Shown here in pieces: positions 36,844 to 46,512 of a stretch of 64,000 bases of DNA. Position numbers and translations under genes: made by a program. Each line of letters opens with the position of its first letter. The first letter of the stretch is position 1. The notes beneath the pieces were generated by a model. It was not told the origin of the DNA and searched no databases. It saw only the letters and a list, made by a program, of their open reading frames with translations. The stretch is from Winogradskyella epiphytica (GTDB lineage Bacteria > Bacteroidota > Bacteroidia > Flavobacteriales > Flavobacteriaceae), in NCBI RefSeq assembly GCF_003217215.1, contig NZ_QJTD01000004.1, positions 1-64,000 of the forward strand, given 5' to 3'.

Positions 36844-37863
36844 ATGAAGATTTTAGTTACAGGAGGTTTAGGTTTTATCGGTTCTCATACGGTTGTAGAA
36901 TTACAAAATGAAGGCTATGAAGTAGTGATTATAGATAATTTGTCGAATTCCTCAATTGAGGTTTTAGATGGTATTACTGCAATTACAAAGAAAAAACCAC
37001 TTTTTGAAGAGCTTGACTTGAAAGTAAAGACCGATGTTCAAGATTTCTTTATGCGTCACAATGATATTGTTGGTGTTATCCATTTTGCTGCAAGTAAAGC
37101 GGTAGGAGAGAGTGTTGCTGAACCATTAATGTATTATGAAAATAATATTACCACTTTGGTCTATGTTCTTCAGGAATTGAAAAAATTAGATAAAAAGAAT
37201 TTTATCTTCAGTTCTTCTTGTACGGTTTATGGACAGGCTGATGAATTGCCAATTACAGAAAGTGCTCCTGTGAAACCTGCTGAATCTCCTTATGGTAATA
37301 CGAAGCAAATAGGTGAAGAAATAATCAGTGACACTTGTAGAGTAAATGGCGATATTAAAGCAATAGCATTGCGTTACTTTAATCCTGTTGGCGCGCATCC
37401 CTCTGCAGAAATAGGAGAGTTGCCAATTGGTGTTCCGCAAAATCTTGTGCCTTTTATCACACAAACAGCTATTGGAATGCGAGAGCAACTTTCAGTTTTT
37501 GGAGGAGATTATCCAACCTCTGATGGGACTTGTATTAGAGACTATATTCATGTGGTAGATTTAGCTAAAGCCCATGTCGTGGCCTTAAAGCGACTTTTAA
37601 ATGGAGACAATGATTCCAATTACGAATACTATAATTTAGGTACAGGAACAGGCAGTACAGTTCTGGAAGCGATTCAAGCATTTGAACGTGTTTCAGGTGT
37701 TGCGATAAATTATAAAATAGTAGATAGAAGAGAAGGTGATATTACAGCCGCTTATGCTGAAACCAATAAAGCTAATACCGTTTTGGGATGGAAAACAGAA
37801 TTAACCTTAGATGATGCTATGGCTTCAGCTTGGAAATGGGAGCAAAAAATTCGAAATAAGTAA
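36844..37863 (+). CDS. galE: UDP-glucose 4-epimerase
   Basis: 339 residues. Short-chain dehydrogenase fold with NAD-binding GGLGFIGSH (residues 7-15), catalytic Y150 and K154 in YGNTK, and the substrate-pocket RYFNPVGAHPSAEIGE and RDYIHVVDLA. It interconverts UDP-glucose and UDP-galactose. It follows the aminotransferase by 85 nt; that gap contains an ATCCGCAAT/ATTGCGGAT hairpin with no T-tract behind it, so read-through is likely. Confidence 0.95.
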   Translation: MKILVTGGLGFIGSHTVVELQNEGYEVVIIDNLSNSSIEVLDGITAITKKKPLFEELDLKVKTDVQDFFMRHNDIVGVIHFAASKAVGESVAEPLMYYENNITTLVYVLQELKKLDKKNFIFSSSCTVYGQADELPITESAPVKPAESPYGNTKQIGEEIISDTCRVNGDIKAIALRYFNPVGAHPSAEIGELPIGVPQNLVPFITQTAIGMREQLSVFGGDYPTSDGTCIRDYIHVVDLAKAHVVALKRLLNGDNDSNYEYYNLGTGTGSTVLEAIQAFERVSGVAINYKIVDRREGDITAAYAETNKANTVLGWKTELTLDDAMASAWKWEQKIRNK

Positions 37864-37926
37864 GTCCTTATTTTGATGAATTGTTTATTGAAATTCTGAT
37901 AATTTTTTATTCAATTTAATACCAAT

Positions 37927-37950
37927 AAGATTTTATAAAATCTTCTTTTT
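37927..37950 (+). terminator. AT-rich terminator after galE
   Basis: An 18-bp perfect palindrome, AAGATTTTATAAAATCTT, followed by CTTTTT. Weak because it is AT-rich, but well placed 63 nt after the stop. Confidence 0.5.
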
Positions 37951-38140
37951 CAGGATTATATATCTTATAATTTAATGAAAACAACTTGTTTTGATCAGAA
38001 ATCAACTCATTTCTTCAAACTTTTAATTAGGAATTCTATAAGGAATAGTTAAAAGATTTAAAGAATTCTTAAAGATTTGATTGTCTGTTGTTTGATTTGA
38101 TAATGAAAAAGGCAGTTAACTAGGTTTTAACGTCTATTTC
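37951..38140. other. Rest of the galE-CxxC gene intergenic region
   Basis: With the terminator and promoter, this makes up a 330-bp gap. It is AT-rich with stops in all frames; I see no gene or RNA structure in it. Confidence 0.5.
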
Positions 38141-38171
38141 TTGGGATTGCTAATCATTCTTCGTTACTTTG
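38141..38171 (+). promoter_or_regulatory. Promoter of the 63-residue CxxC gene
   Basis: TTG (38141-38143), 20-nt spacer, TTACTTTG (38164-38171, one mismatch from consensus). The predicted start near 38178 leaves about 16 nt before ATG 38194. Confidence 0.55.
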
Positions 38172-38193
38172 TACCCAATGATAATTGAATAAC

Positions 38194-38385
38194 ATGAAAC
38201 TGATTAGTATTAAAAGAGAGACCAAAGTTGAAGGTCGCTTCACGAAAAAAATGGGTGTATTAATGACTAATGTCACCTATATCAAAAAGCAATTTTTAAG
38301 TATTCCTTACAAAACACTTCATAAATATCGTGATACGTATTATGGAGAGGTAAAAGATTGTGATGATTGCCAACTAGCTCGTTAG
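38194..38385 (+). CDS. Small basic protein with C-terminal CxxC, function unknown
   Basis: 63 residues from ATG 38194 (MKLISIKRETKVEGRFTKKM). A TTG nine bases upstream would add MNN. The N-terminal two thirds are basic; the end reads GEVKDCDDCQLAR with a C-D-D-C pair that could bind zinc or act in redox chemistry. No known domain is recognised. A promoter lies at the right distance, and its stop codon overlaps that of the convergent lspA by 3 bases, which supports a real gene. Confidence 0.65.
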   Translation: MKLISIKRETKVEGRFTKKMGVLMTNVTYIKKQFLSIPYKTLHKYRDTYYGEVKDCDDCQLAR

Positions 38386-38876
38386 GCAATTTCTTCCTTT
38401 TTATTGCTGTTAAAAATACCACTGAATAATAACATTATCATTCCAGCGGTAACAGACATATCTGCAATATTAAAGATACCTGTTTTAAAAACACCTCCTA
38501 AATTTATAAAGAAGAAGTCAGTGACTTGACCGAAAACTATTCGGTCAAAGACATTGGCAATACCTCCTCCTGCAATACAGCAAAAGGCAATTAGACTTAA
38601 TCGGTCTAATTCTTTAGTTTTAAGGATATAATAAATCACATAAGCTAAAACAACAGTGGGTAAAACCAACAAGAAAATAAATCTTAATGTTGGGTTCATA
38701 TCACTTCCCATTCCTAAAAAGGCACCTTTATTCTCTACCCAAATGAGTTGAAAGTATTTGCCAATAACATCAATTTCTTCTCTAAAATTTAAGGTGTTAC
38801 GAACAATTACTTTAGAGATTTGGTCAATGGCAATATTGAAAACTATAAGTAAAGTTATAAATAATGTCCTGTTCAA
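38382..38876 (-). CDS. lspA: Lipoprotein signal peptidase (signal peptidase II)
   Basis: 164 residues with four transmembrane helices. The aspartyl-protease catalytic pair is D120 (GQVTDFF) and D139 (FNIADM), with the conserved N48-K50-GAFLG and NVFDRI stretches. It cleaves signal peptides at lipoboxes such as those of the two lipoproteins at 33.4-34.1 kb. It follows fabD by 11 nt on the same strand. Confidence 0.96.
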   Translation of the reverse strand: MNRTLFITLLIVFNIAIDQISKVIVRNTLNFREEIDVIGKYFQLIWVENKGAFLGMGSDMNPTLRFIFLLVLPTVVLAYVIYYILKTKELDRLSLIAFCCIAGGGIANVFDRIVFGQVTDFFFINLGGVFKTGIFNIADMSVTAGMIMLLFSGIFNSNKKEEIA

Positions 38877-38887
38877 AGTAGCTGAAT

Positions 38888-39781
38888 TTAGGCGTTAGTT
38901 GTAAGTGTAGCTGAGGCTGTCTCTGCTTCACGATGTATTTTCTTTACTAAGCCTTGTAAAACTTTACCAGGTCCAACTTCTGTAAAATGTTTGGCGCCAT
39001 CGGCAACCATTTGCTGTACTGACTGTGTCCAACGCACAGGAGCCGTTAATTGTGAAATTAAATTCGCTTTAATCTCGTTTTCATCGGTAATAGCTGATGC
39101 CGTTACGTTTTGATATATTGGACAAAATGGTTTGCTGAACGTTGTGTTTTCTATAGCAGCTGCAAGTTCTTCACGAGCTGGTTCCATTAATGGCGAGTGA
39201 AATGCGCCACCAACAGGTAAAACTAAGGCACGTCTCGCTCCAGCTTCTTTTAATGCTTCACAAGCTTTATTAATGGCTTCAACTTCTCCTGAAATTACTA
39301 ATTGGCCAGGACAGTTATAATTTGCTGCGACTACAACGCCTTCCGTTGATGCACATACTTTTTCAACCACTTCATCTTCTAAACCTAAAACAGCAGCCAT
39401 AGTGCTAGGTTGTAGTTCACATGCTTTTTGCATTGCTTGAGCGCGTTGTGAAACTAATTTAAGTCCGTCTTCAAAAGTTAAGGCTCCAGCAGCAACTAAT
39501 GCTGAAAATTCACCAAGTGAATGACCCGCAACCATATCTGGTTTAAAACTATCTCCAAGTGTTTTTGCTAAAATGACAGAATGTAAAAAGATAGCCGGCT
39601 GAGTTACCTTGGTTTCTTTTAAGTCTTCTGCAGAACCTTCAAACATGATATCAGTGATATGAAAGCCTAAAATACTATTAGCTTTTTCAAATAATTCTTG
39701 TGCTATAGGTGAGTTTTCGTAAAGATCTAATCCCATTCCTGAGAATTGAGCTCCTTGACCTGGAAATATATATGCGTTCAT
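38888..39781 (-). CDS. fabD: Malonyl-CoA:ACP transacylase
   Basis: 297 residues. It loads malonyl groups on acyl carrier protein for fatty-acid synthesis. Motifs: YIFPGQGAQFSGMG, nucleophile S88 in GHSLGE, the catalytic H195 in GGAFHSPLM and the late GPGKVLQGLVKKI. A TATTTTTG -7-like element lies on the minus strand at 39808-39801, 20 nt before the start. fabD and lspA form a two-gene unit. Confidence 0.96.
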   Translation of the reverse strand: MNAYIFPGQGAQFSGMGLDLYENSPIAQELFEKANSILGFHITDIMFEGSAEDLKETKVTQPAIFLHSVILAKTLGDSFKPDMVAGHSLGEFSALVAAGALTFEDGLKLVSQRAQAMQKACELQPSTMAAVLGLEDEVVEKVCASTEGVVVAANYNCPGQLVISGEVEAINKACEALKEAGARRALVLPVGGAFHSPLMEPAREELAAAIENTTFSKPFCPIYQNVTASAITDENEIKANLISQLTAPVRWTQSVQQMVADGAKHFTEVGPGKVLQGLVKKIHREAETASATLTTNA

Positions 39782-39880
39782 TTATTTAAAATTTAAGTTG
39801 CAAAAATAACAATTAATTATTTATCGGTTTGATGAATATTTTTAATGGCTTTCTTCCGCTATTAATGGGATTATTTTAGT

Positions 39881-41434
39881 TTAACTGCATGCTGCTTCAG
39901 CACATCGTTCACCATCCATAGCTGCCGAAATAATACCTCCTGCATAACCGCCACCTTCTCCGCAGGGAAATAAATTTGTGATTTCAGGATGTTCTAAAGT
40001 TTCTGTTCTTGGAATGTTTACAGGTGAAGACGTTCTTGATTCTACACCTATGATATTGGCTTCTTCAGTATAATAGCCTTTCATTTTGTCACCAAAGGCT
40101 TTAAAACCTTTCCTTAAAGAACCACCAATAATTTTTGGTAATAAGGAATGTAATGGAGCCGACTTTAAGCCGGGTTGATAAGAGGTATCATTTAAAGTTG
40201 ATGATAATTTACCTTCCACAAAATCTGTGAGTCGTTGTGCAGGTGCCGACTGAGTTCTTCCTCCAGCGGTAAAGGCCAATCGTTCTAAGTCTTTTTGGTA
40301 TTCTAAGGCTTTTAAAGCACCAAAATGCTCGTATTTATATAAGTCTCTTTCGGCATTGATTTCAGTAATTATTCCTGAATTAGCGAATTTATTATTTCGT
40401 TTTGAAGGTGACATACCATTAACAACGACTTCTCCGTTTGCAGTGGCAGCCGGAACTATAAATCCACCTGGACACATACAAAAAGAATATACACCTCTGT
40501 TGTTTACTTGTTCAACTAAACTATAAGAAGCGGCTGGTAAAACCTCGTCTCTTGGTTCACCTAAACAATGATATTGAATGCCATCGATAAGTTCTTGAGG
40601 ATGTTCAACACGAACGCCCATAGCAAAAGATTTAGCTTCGAGTTTTATTTCTTTATCGTTTAATAAATAAAATATGTCACGTGCCGAATGCCCTGTGGCT
40701 AAAATGACTTTTTCAACATCCATTTCCTCGCCATTCTGAAGTTGAATAGCTACAATCTTTTTATCTTTTATGGTAAAGTCTGTAACTCTTGCTTCAAAAT
40801 GAACTTCACCACCGTATTTGATGATATTCTCTCTAACATTTTTAACTACTTTAGGCAATTTATTGGTGCCAATATGAGGATGAGCGTCAATTAAAATTTG
40901 ATCGGTTGCACCGTGATACACTAAGTTTTCAAAGATTCTTCGAACATCGCCACGTTTCAAACTTCTAGTATAAAGTTTTCCATCACTATAAGTTCCAGCG
41001 CCACCTTCTCCAAAGCAATAGTTTGAATCTTCATTCACATAGTGGTCTTGATTAATGGCTTTTAAATCTCTACGACGATCCTGAACGTTTTTACCGCGTT
41101 CTAAAACAATAGGTTTAAAACCAAGCTCAATACAACGTAAGGCTGCCCACATTCCAGCAGGACCAAAGCCAATAATATGAATAGGTTTGGCGTTAGAAAC
41201 ATCTTTATAATTAAAGGTATAATCTGAAGACTCCGGTAGGGGTTCGTTGATATAAACTTCAACCTTGTAGTTAAACATGATATTTCGCTTACGTGCATCA
41301 ATTGACTTTCTCAGTACTTTAATTCCTGATATTTCAGAAGGTTTCATACCTAAATCAGACGCCACTTTGTTTAGCAGGCTATCTGGTTGTTTCTCTTGTT
41401 GTAAATTAATGCGTGTTTGTAAGGCTCTTATCAT
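39881..41434 (-). CDS. Uncharacterised FAD-dependent dehydrogenase (COG2509 type)
   Basis: 517 residues. The FAD-binding Rossmann motif is IIGFGPAGMWAALRCIELG (about 91-109), then VLERGKNVQDRRRD, a CFGEGGAGTYSDGKL loop, the second dinucleotide-site motif ILATGHSARDIF and the terminal FPCGEGGGYAGGIISAAMDG. An N-terminal 80-residue domain (LNKVASDLGMKPSEISGIKV) is typical of this family. The substrate is unknown. It is a single gene followed by fabD 100 nt on. Confidence 0.88.
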   Translation of the reverse strand: MIRALQTRINLQQEKQPDSLLNKVASDLGMKPSEISGIKVLRKSIDARKRNIMFNYKVEVYINEPLPESSDYTFNYKDVSNAKPIHIIGFGPAGMWAALRCIELGFKPIVLERGKNVQDRRRDLKAINQDHYVNEDSNYCFGEGGAGTYSDGKLYTRSLKRGDVRRIFENLVYHGATDQILIDAHPHIGTNKLPKVVKNVRENIIKYGGEVHFEARVTDFTIKDKKIVAIQLQNGEEMDVEKVILATGHSARDIFYLLNDKEIKLEAKSFAMGVRVEHPQELIDGIQYHCLGEPRDEVLPAASYSLVEQVNNRGVYSFCMCPGGFIVPAATANGEVVVNGMSPSKRNNKFANSGIITEINAERDLYKYEHFGALKALEYQKDLERLAFTAGGRTQSAPAQRLTDFVEGKLSSTLNDTSYQPGLKSAPLHSLLPKIIGGSLRKGFKAFGDKMKGYYTEEANIIGVESRTSSPVNIPRTETLEHPEITNLFPCGEGGGYAGGIISAAMDGERCAEAACS

Positions 41435-41477
41435 GCTGCAAAATTAGTTATAATTATGAATAGATTTACTTGAGCAT

Positions 41478-41504
41478 AAAAAAACCACGTTCATAACGTG
41501 GTTT
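41478..41504 (-). terminator. Terminator of the S9 peptidase gene
   Basis: 10-bp stem AAACCACGTT / AACGTGGTTT with a 3-nt loop; on the minus strand it is followed by a run of T. Confidence 0.82.
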
Positions 41505-41522
41505 CTTTAATAGGTGTGAGAT

Positions 41523-44063
41523 TTATTTCGTTTTTGGCTGATCTCTATTGATTTCAGTAATATCAACTTCAGTGGCTTCAACACCAAGTAAATGTTTACT
41601 AAAATGATCTGCTCTTAACCAGAACGAATATTCAGTCATGTTTCCAAAACTATGACGTTGTCCTGGCATAAGCATAAAGTCGAAACGTTTGTTGGCTTTA
41701 ATTAAGGCATTTGCCATTCTAATAGTTCCGCCTGGATGAACGTTATTGTCTACATCACCAGTAATAAGCATTAGATTTCCTTTGAGGTTGTTTGCTAAGG
41801 CCTGGTTGGTGTCAATCATGTATTTGTATTTGACATTGCCATCATCGTCCATTTCTTCTTCAACACCATGATGCGTTTCACTCCACCAACTATTGTAAAT
41901 ATTATTATCATGATTTCCTGCAGAAGATACAGCTGCTTTAAAGAAATCAGGATAAACTAGCATAGCTGCAGTTGACATAAATCCACCTCCAGAATGACCA
42001 TAGATTCCCACTTTTTCAATATCAATAAAATCGTATTGGTCGGCAAGTTGTTCTGCTACATGTCTTTTGTCTGCTAAACCATAATCTCTAAGATTTCCGT
42101 AACCATAGTTGTGGTACCATTTAGAACGATCTGGATGTCCACCTCTATTACCCATAGTGACTACTATAAATCCAACTTGAGCCATTCGGTCTAAGCGATC
42201 CATACGAACCGAAAATGATTTATTTACTGCTTCTGTTTGTGGACCAGGATATACATATTCTAATAAAGGATATGATTTGTTTTCATCAAAATCAAATGGT
42301 TTATACATAACTCCATAGATATCTGTGATACCGTCGTCAGCTTTCATTTTAAATGGCTCAGGAAATTTATAACCAGTGGCCATTAATTGAGACAAATCGG
42401 CTTCCTCTAAATCCATAACCAATTTTCCTGTACTTGATCTTAATTCAGATTTAGGAACTGTATTCACTCTAGAATAATTACTCACAAAATATGAATTAGA
42501 ATCGGCCATACTTGTACTAGTATTGTAATCACCAGGGTTTAATGTTTTTAAACCAGAACCATTTAAATTTATCTTATGAAGTTGTTCGTAATAAGGATCT
42601 ATGTCTTTATTCACTCCATGAGCTGTAAAGTATAGCGTTCTAGTTTTTTCATCAACTCCAATAGCTTCTTCTACATGGTATGAACCAGAGGTCACTTGAT
42701 TTTTTAAATTTCCTTCTGTATCATATAAATAATAATGAGCCCATCCTGAACGTTCAGCCCAATGAAGCATCTCCGTTTCGTTATTAAATAAAACTAAAGG
42801 ACGTGATTCTATATAGGTGTTGAAGCGTTCTTCAATTAATACTTTTACTTCGCCAGTATTTATATCAGCGACGCAGATATCTAATTTTTTACGGTCTCTA
42901 CTAATGGTGTTGAAATAGATTTTTCCCTGTTTAGATAGAAGTAGTGAAGGCGAGAAGTCATCATCGTATGTCGATTTTTTTCTCGGTGCACGATAAACTT
43001 GAATACTTTGTTGTTTTACGGTATCTAGCTGAACTTGAATATTTGTTTTTGAAGGGATGTCAAAGACATGTAGTTCGGTTTTATAATATTCATCTTCACC
43101 AGGCATATGGTATTTATAGGTCTCTAATGTTGGGCGTTTTCCTGAAGTCGTATTAATAACCCATAGCTCATCAATATGTCTTGAGTCAGTTCTTTGGAAT
43201 ACAAATTTTTTAGAATCATGAGACCAAATACCACGAACGGATTGACGTTTGTCCTTGTTTTTCTTCATGGTTTCATTGGTTTCGCCTCTTCCGCTACTTC
43301 CACCATAAGAATAGTACAATTCACCATCTTCGGTCCATTTATTTTCTACAATGGTAGTGTCTTTTTCATTCTTTACAGCCTTCAGGAAATTCTCTTTATC
43401 CATCCAATATAGATTGTAGTTTTTTGAAAATAAAACTACAGAGCTGTCAGGAGCAATATTAGCCCACTTTTTCCATTTTTCTTTGCCTTTCTTTTTGTTA
43501 TCAATAACTGTTAAGCCATTACTTCCGAGGCGATATTCAAAGTGGTAAACTTTATTAACCTTTTTTGCTTTTTTCTTTTTCTTTGTATCGGTTTTTATAG
43601 AATCATTTTCCTTAATGTTCTCACCATCTACATTATCCTCTTCATCATTCTCTTCATCTACTTTTTCTGTAGATGTAACATAAAAACGAATCGCGGTTTC
43701 ATTTTTTACAAATTCAAAATCGAATTTCGGTAAGTGTTGCGCGTCATAAGGATCTTTAGTGATTTCAGTTAACCACTTCGCCATTTTTTCATTATCAAAA
43801 AGTTCTTTTTTTGTACGGTTATCTGCGTCTACAATATAGTATTTAGAACCGTCTGTTGTTTTGTACTGGTACCAAAAACGATTGCCATTTTTTAGCCAAT
43901 GAGGTCTTACAGAGGTAGAGTGCACTAGCTTAGCTAAGTTGGTAGGTGAATATTTCGCAGCCGCTCTGTAGTTTGGGGTTGGTGTTGATTTCTTAGAGTC
44001 ATCTTGGGAGAAACTGAAATTAAAAGTTAACCCAAAAATGAGTAGAAATAATAAATTCTTCAT
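41523..44063 (-). CDS. Secreted S9 family peptidase (dipeptidyl peptidase IV / prolyl oligopeptidase type)
   Basis: 846 residues. A signal peptide (1-19, ending NFSFSQ) is followed by a beta-propeller region (about 60-560) with a long Glu/Asp/Lys-rich insert near residues 135-170. The catalytic domain has the nucleophile S691 in YGHSGGGFMS, D772 in GDVDNNVHPG and H804 in PGQRHSFG. It probably trims peptides in the periplasm or at the surface. It is a single gene. Confidence 0.93.
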   Translation of the reverse strand: MKNLLFLLIFGLTFNFSFSQDDSKKSTPTPNYRAAAKYSPTNLAKLVHSTSVRPHWLKNGNRFWYQYKTTDGSKYYIVDADNRTKKELFDNEKMAKWLTEITKDPYDAQHLPKFDFEFVKNETAIRFYVTSTEKVDEENDEEDNVDGENIKENDSIKTDTKKKKKAKKVNKVYHFEYRLGSNGLTVIDNKKKGKEKWKKWANIAPDSSVVLFSKNYNLYWMDKENFLKAVKNEKDTTIVENKWTEDGELYYSYGGSSGRGETNETMKKNKDKRQSVRGIWSHDSKKFVFQRTDSRHIDELWVINTTSGKRPTLETYKYHMPGEDEYYKTELHVFDIPSKTNIQVQLDTVKQQSIQVYRAPRKKSTYDDDFSPSLLLSKQGKIYFNTISRDRKKLDICVADINTGEVKVLIEERFNTYIESRPLVLFNNETEMLHWAERSGWAHYYLYDTEGNLKNQVTSGSYHVEEAIGVDEKTRTLYFTAHGVNKDIDPYYEQLHKINLNGSGLKTLNPGDYNTSTSMADSNSYFVSNYSRVNTVPKSELRSSTGKLVMDLEEADLSQLMATGYKFPEPFKMKADDGITDIYGVMYKPFDFDENKSYPLLEYVYPGPQTEAVNKSFSVRMDRLDRMAQVGFIVVTMGNRGGHPDRSKWYHNYGYGNLRDYGLADKRHVAEQLADQYDFIDIEKVGIYGHSGGGFMSTAAMLVYPDFFKAAVSSAGNHDNNIYNSWWSETHHGVEEEMDDDGNVKYKYMIDTNQALANNLKGNLMLITGDVDNNVHPGGTIRMANALIKANKRFDFMLMPGQRHSFGNMTEYSFWLRADHFSKHLLGVEATEVDITEINRDQPKTK

Positions 44064-44235
44064 GTTGATGTGTGCGTTAGAATAATTAGGTCAAACGCCT
44101 AAATTAGTAAATCTTTTAGAAGCTCAACTTGTATTAAGATGATGTGCTAAGTATTTAAACAAAATTTTAACGTTTTAAGGATTATTTGAGGTTTTAAAAT
44201 CTGATGGTTTTAAAGATTTAAGTATATTTAATCTT

Positions 44236-45504
44236 ATGAATTACGATGATTTAACAACTTTAGGATTAGCTTTTGGATTGGGCTTGCTCGTAGGCCTGCA
44301 GCGTGAAACTCCAAAAAATGATATGGCAGGTGTTCGAACATTTACCCTTATCACAATTTTGGGTGTAATGGCTGGTTTCTTAAGTAGAGTTTATGATAAC
44401 CCATACATACTTCCCATTTTAGGATTATCAATTGCCGCTCTATTAATGATGGCTAATGTGATTAAAAGTAAAATAAGTCCAAATCCAGATGTTGGTCAAA
44501 CAACTGAAGTTGCTGCCTTATTAATGTTTGCTGTTGGAGCTTACCTTGTTGAAGGAGATCAAATTATTGGGGTGATTGTTGGAGCTTCAATTGCTATATT
44601 ACTTTATATAAAAGAACATCTTCATAGTTTTATAGAAAAACTAAAACCGAAGGATTTATCGGCAATAATGACATTGGCAGGTATTGCTTTAGTCATTCTT
44701 CCTATTCTTCCCGATAAAAACTTTGGCTCCTTGGAGGTCATTAATCCCAGAAACATTTGGCTGATGATTACTTTAATTGTTGGTATCAGTGTCTTTGGCT
44801 ATTTTATTTACAAATTATTCGGAAAGAAAGTAGGGGTTATATCAAATGGAATTTTAGGTGGCTTAATTAGTAGTACAGCAACTACAGTGAGTTACGCTCG
44901 AAAAACTGCTGATGCTGCCGATATTAGCAAGTTGGCTGTTTTTGTAATCACAACGGCTTCAACCGTTTCTTTTATTAGAGTTTTGTTTGAAGTTGGAATT
45001 GTAATTCCACAACATTTAAATGTTATTGCGGTGCCTATCGGTGCGGTTATATTAATTATGGCTTTGACCTGTTTGGTATTATTTTATTTAATTAATAAAG
45101 ACGATTCCCAAGGGGAAGAAATGCCAGAGCCAGAGAATCCTGCTCAGTTTAAAAGTGCTTTAATTTTTGGCTTGCTTTATGGACTTATTTTATTGGCTGT
45201 TGCTTTCACGAAAAAAACTTTTGGTAATGATGCTTTATATATCGTGGCTATTATAAGTGGTTTAACAGATGTCGATGCTATTACCTTATCCTTATCACAA
45301 TTAATAAAGGAAGGCTCCTTACAAGCTAATTTTGGTTGGAAACTTATACTTCTTGCTGGCTTGTCAAATATGATGTTTAAAGGCATTATGGCTATAGTCT
45401 TAGGAGCTAAACAACTTACCAAATGGATCATTGTTTCTTTTGGAATTATTATAATTTCGGGTTTATTAATCATGTGGCTGTGGCCAGAATCATGGCATTT
45501 CTAA
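44236..45504 (+). CDS. MgtC/SapB-DUF4010 family membrane protein
   Basis: 422 residues with about 12 hydrophobic helices. The N-terminal FGLGLLVGLQRE (about 14-25) and AGVRTFTLITILG are the MgtC/SapB signature, and the C-terminal half matches DUF4010 (TDVDAITLSLSQL). Transport substrate is unknown; the MgtC link suggests divalent cations but does not prove it. It is followed 9 nt later by the App1-like phosphatase gene, so the two are co-transcribed. Confidence 0.87.
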   Translation: MNYDDLTTLGLAFGLGLLVGLQRETPKNDMAGVRTFTLITILGVMAGFLSRVYDNPYILPILGLSIAALLMMANVIKSKISPNPDVGQTTEVAALLMFAVGAYLVEGDQIIGVIVGASIAILLYIKEHLHSFIEKLKPKDLSAIMTLAGIALVILPILPDKNFGSLEVINPRNIWLMITLIVGISVFGYFIYKLFGKKVGVISNGILGGLISSTATTVSYARKTADAADISKLAVFVITTASTVSFIRVLFEVGIVIPQHLNVIAVPIGAVILIMALTCLVLFYLINKDDSQGEEMPEPENPAQFKSALIFGLLYGLILLAVAFTKKTFGNDALYIVAIISGLTDVDAITLSLSQLIKEGSLQANFGWKLILLAGLSNMMFKGIMAIVLGAKQLTKWIIVSFGIIIISGLLIMWLWPESWHF

Positions 45505-45513
45505 ACTTGGACT

Positions 45514-46512
45514 ATGTTTAAAAAAGATCCTTTACAGATAATTGCTTTCCAAAGTTATGGTACAGATTCCCATTTTTATGCCAGAGGAAGAGCTTTGGAA
45601 GATGAATCAATCGACCTAGAAAAGAAAAATATTTGGCAACTTATCGTCAATTCGTGGAAGCGATTTGAAACTGATGAAATAAAGCATGTGGGTTTAGACA
45701 TAAAATTGCCAAATAATAAAATTCTTAAGGCTACAACTGATGGTCACGGATATTATAAGGTTGCAGAAACTTTAGAAAACCTTGAATCTATGGCCAATGA
45801 TGAAGGTTGGTTGTCTTTTGAATTGTCTTATAACGACGTTAATATAAAACGCAATATTCAAAATCAAAATAGATTTCCAGGGGAATTATTAATTCCATCA
45901 CAAACAGCTCAATTTGGAGTGGCTAGTGATATTGATGATACCATTTTGCACACAGGCGTAGTTTCTTTATTAAAATGGCGCTTGATTTACAATTCAATTT
46001 TTAAAAGCGCAAAAAGCAGATTACCGCTTGAAGGTGCAGCTGAACTTTATCATAAATTACATCGCGGTGCTTCAGGAGAAAATGCCAATCCTATATTTTA
46101 TGTGAGTCATAGTCCATGGAATTTATATCGGTATTTGGAATTCTTTTTAAAACAAAACAATTTTCCAAAAGGGCCTATTTTGCTTCGGACTTTAGGTGAT
46201 TTAATGAAGAAAAAGTCATTAGATGAAAAACCTCAAAAGCAAAAAGAAATATTGAACCTTCTTAAAACTTATCCTAATCTACCGTTTATATTGATTGGTG
46301 ATAGTGGAGAGCATGATCCTGATATTTACATAGAAATTGCGGAGAAATTTCCAGATCGCATCTTAGCTATATACTTGAGAAGCGTCAAACATAAAAAGCG
46401 GATGTTGCGTGTTTCTAATCTTATTAAGGATTATAAAACAACTCAAATTTTATTGGTAGAAAGGAGTGAAGAGGCTATTGATCATGCCCGAAAACATGGT
46501 TTTATTGCTTAA
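45514..46512 (+). CDS. App1-like phosphatidate phosphatase (DUF2183)
   Basis: 332 residues. An N-terminal beta-rich domain (about 10-130) precedes an HAD-type catalytic domain with the DxD nucleophile in FGVASDIDDTILHTGV (about 134-149), VSHSPWNLYRYL and the acidic IGDSGEHDPDIY loop. The yeast homologue App1 is a Mg-dependent phosphatidate phosphatase; the bacterial substrate is unproven. Its last 11 nt overlap the convergent membrane-protein gene tail-to-tail. Confidence 0.88.
   Translation: MFKKDPLQIIAFQSYGTDSHFYARGRALEDESIDLEKKNIWQLIVNSWKRFETDEIKHVGLDIKLPNNKILKATTDGHGYYKVAETLENLESMANDEGWLSFELSYNDVNIKRNIQNQNRFPGELLIPSQTAQFGVASDIDDTILHTGVVSLLKWRLIYNSIFKSAKSRLPLEGAAELYHKLHRGASGENANPIFYVSHSPWNLYRYLEFFLKQNNFPKGPILLRTLGDLMKKKSLDEKPQKQKEILNLLKTYPNLPFILIGDSGEHDPDIYIEIAEKFPDRILAIYLRSVKHKKRMLRVSNLIKDYKTTQILLVERSEEAIDHARKHGFIA

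Noticed and set aside
41434..41446. TAATTTTG (41446-41439, minus strand) just before the FAD protein ATG as evidence of a leaderless transcript
   Set aside because: A six-base-constrained motif is expected by chance at this AT content and no -33 element accompanies it.
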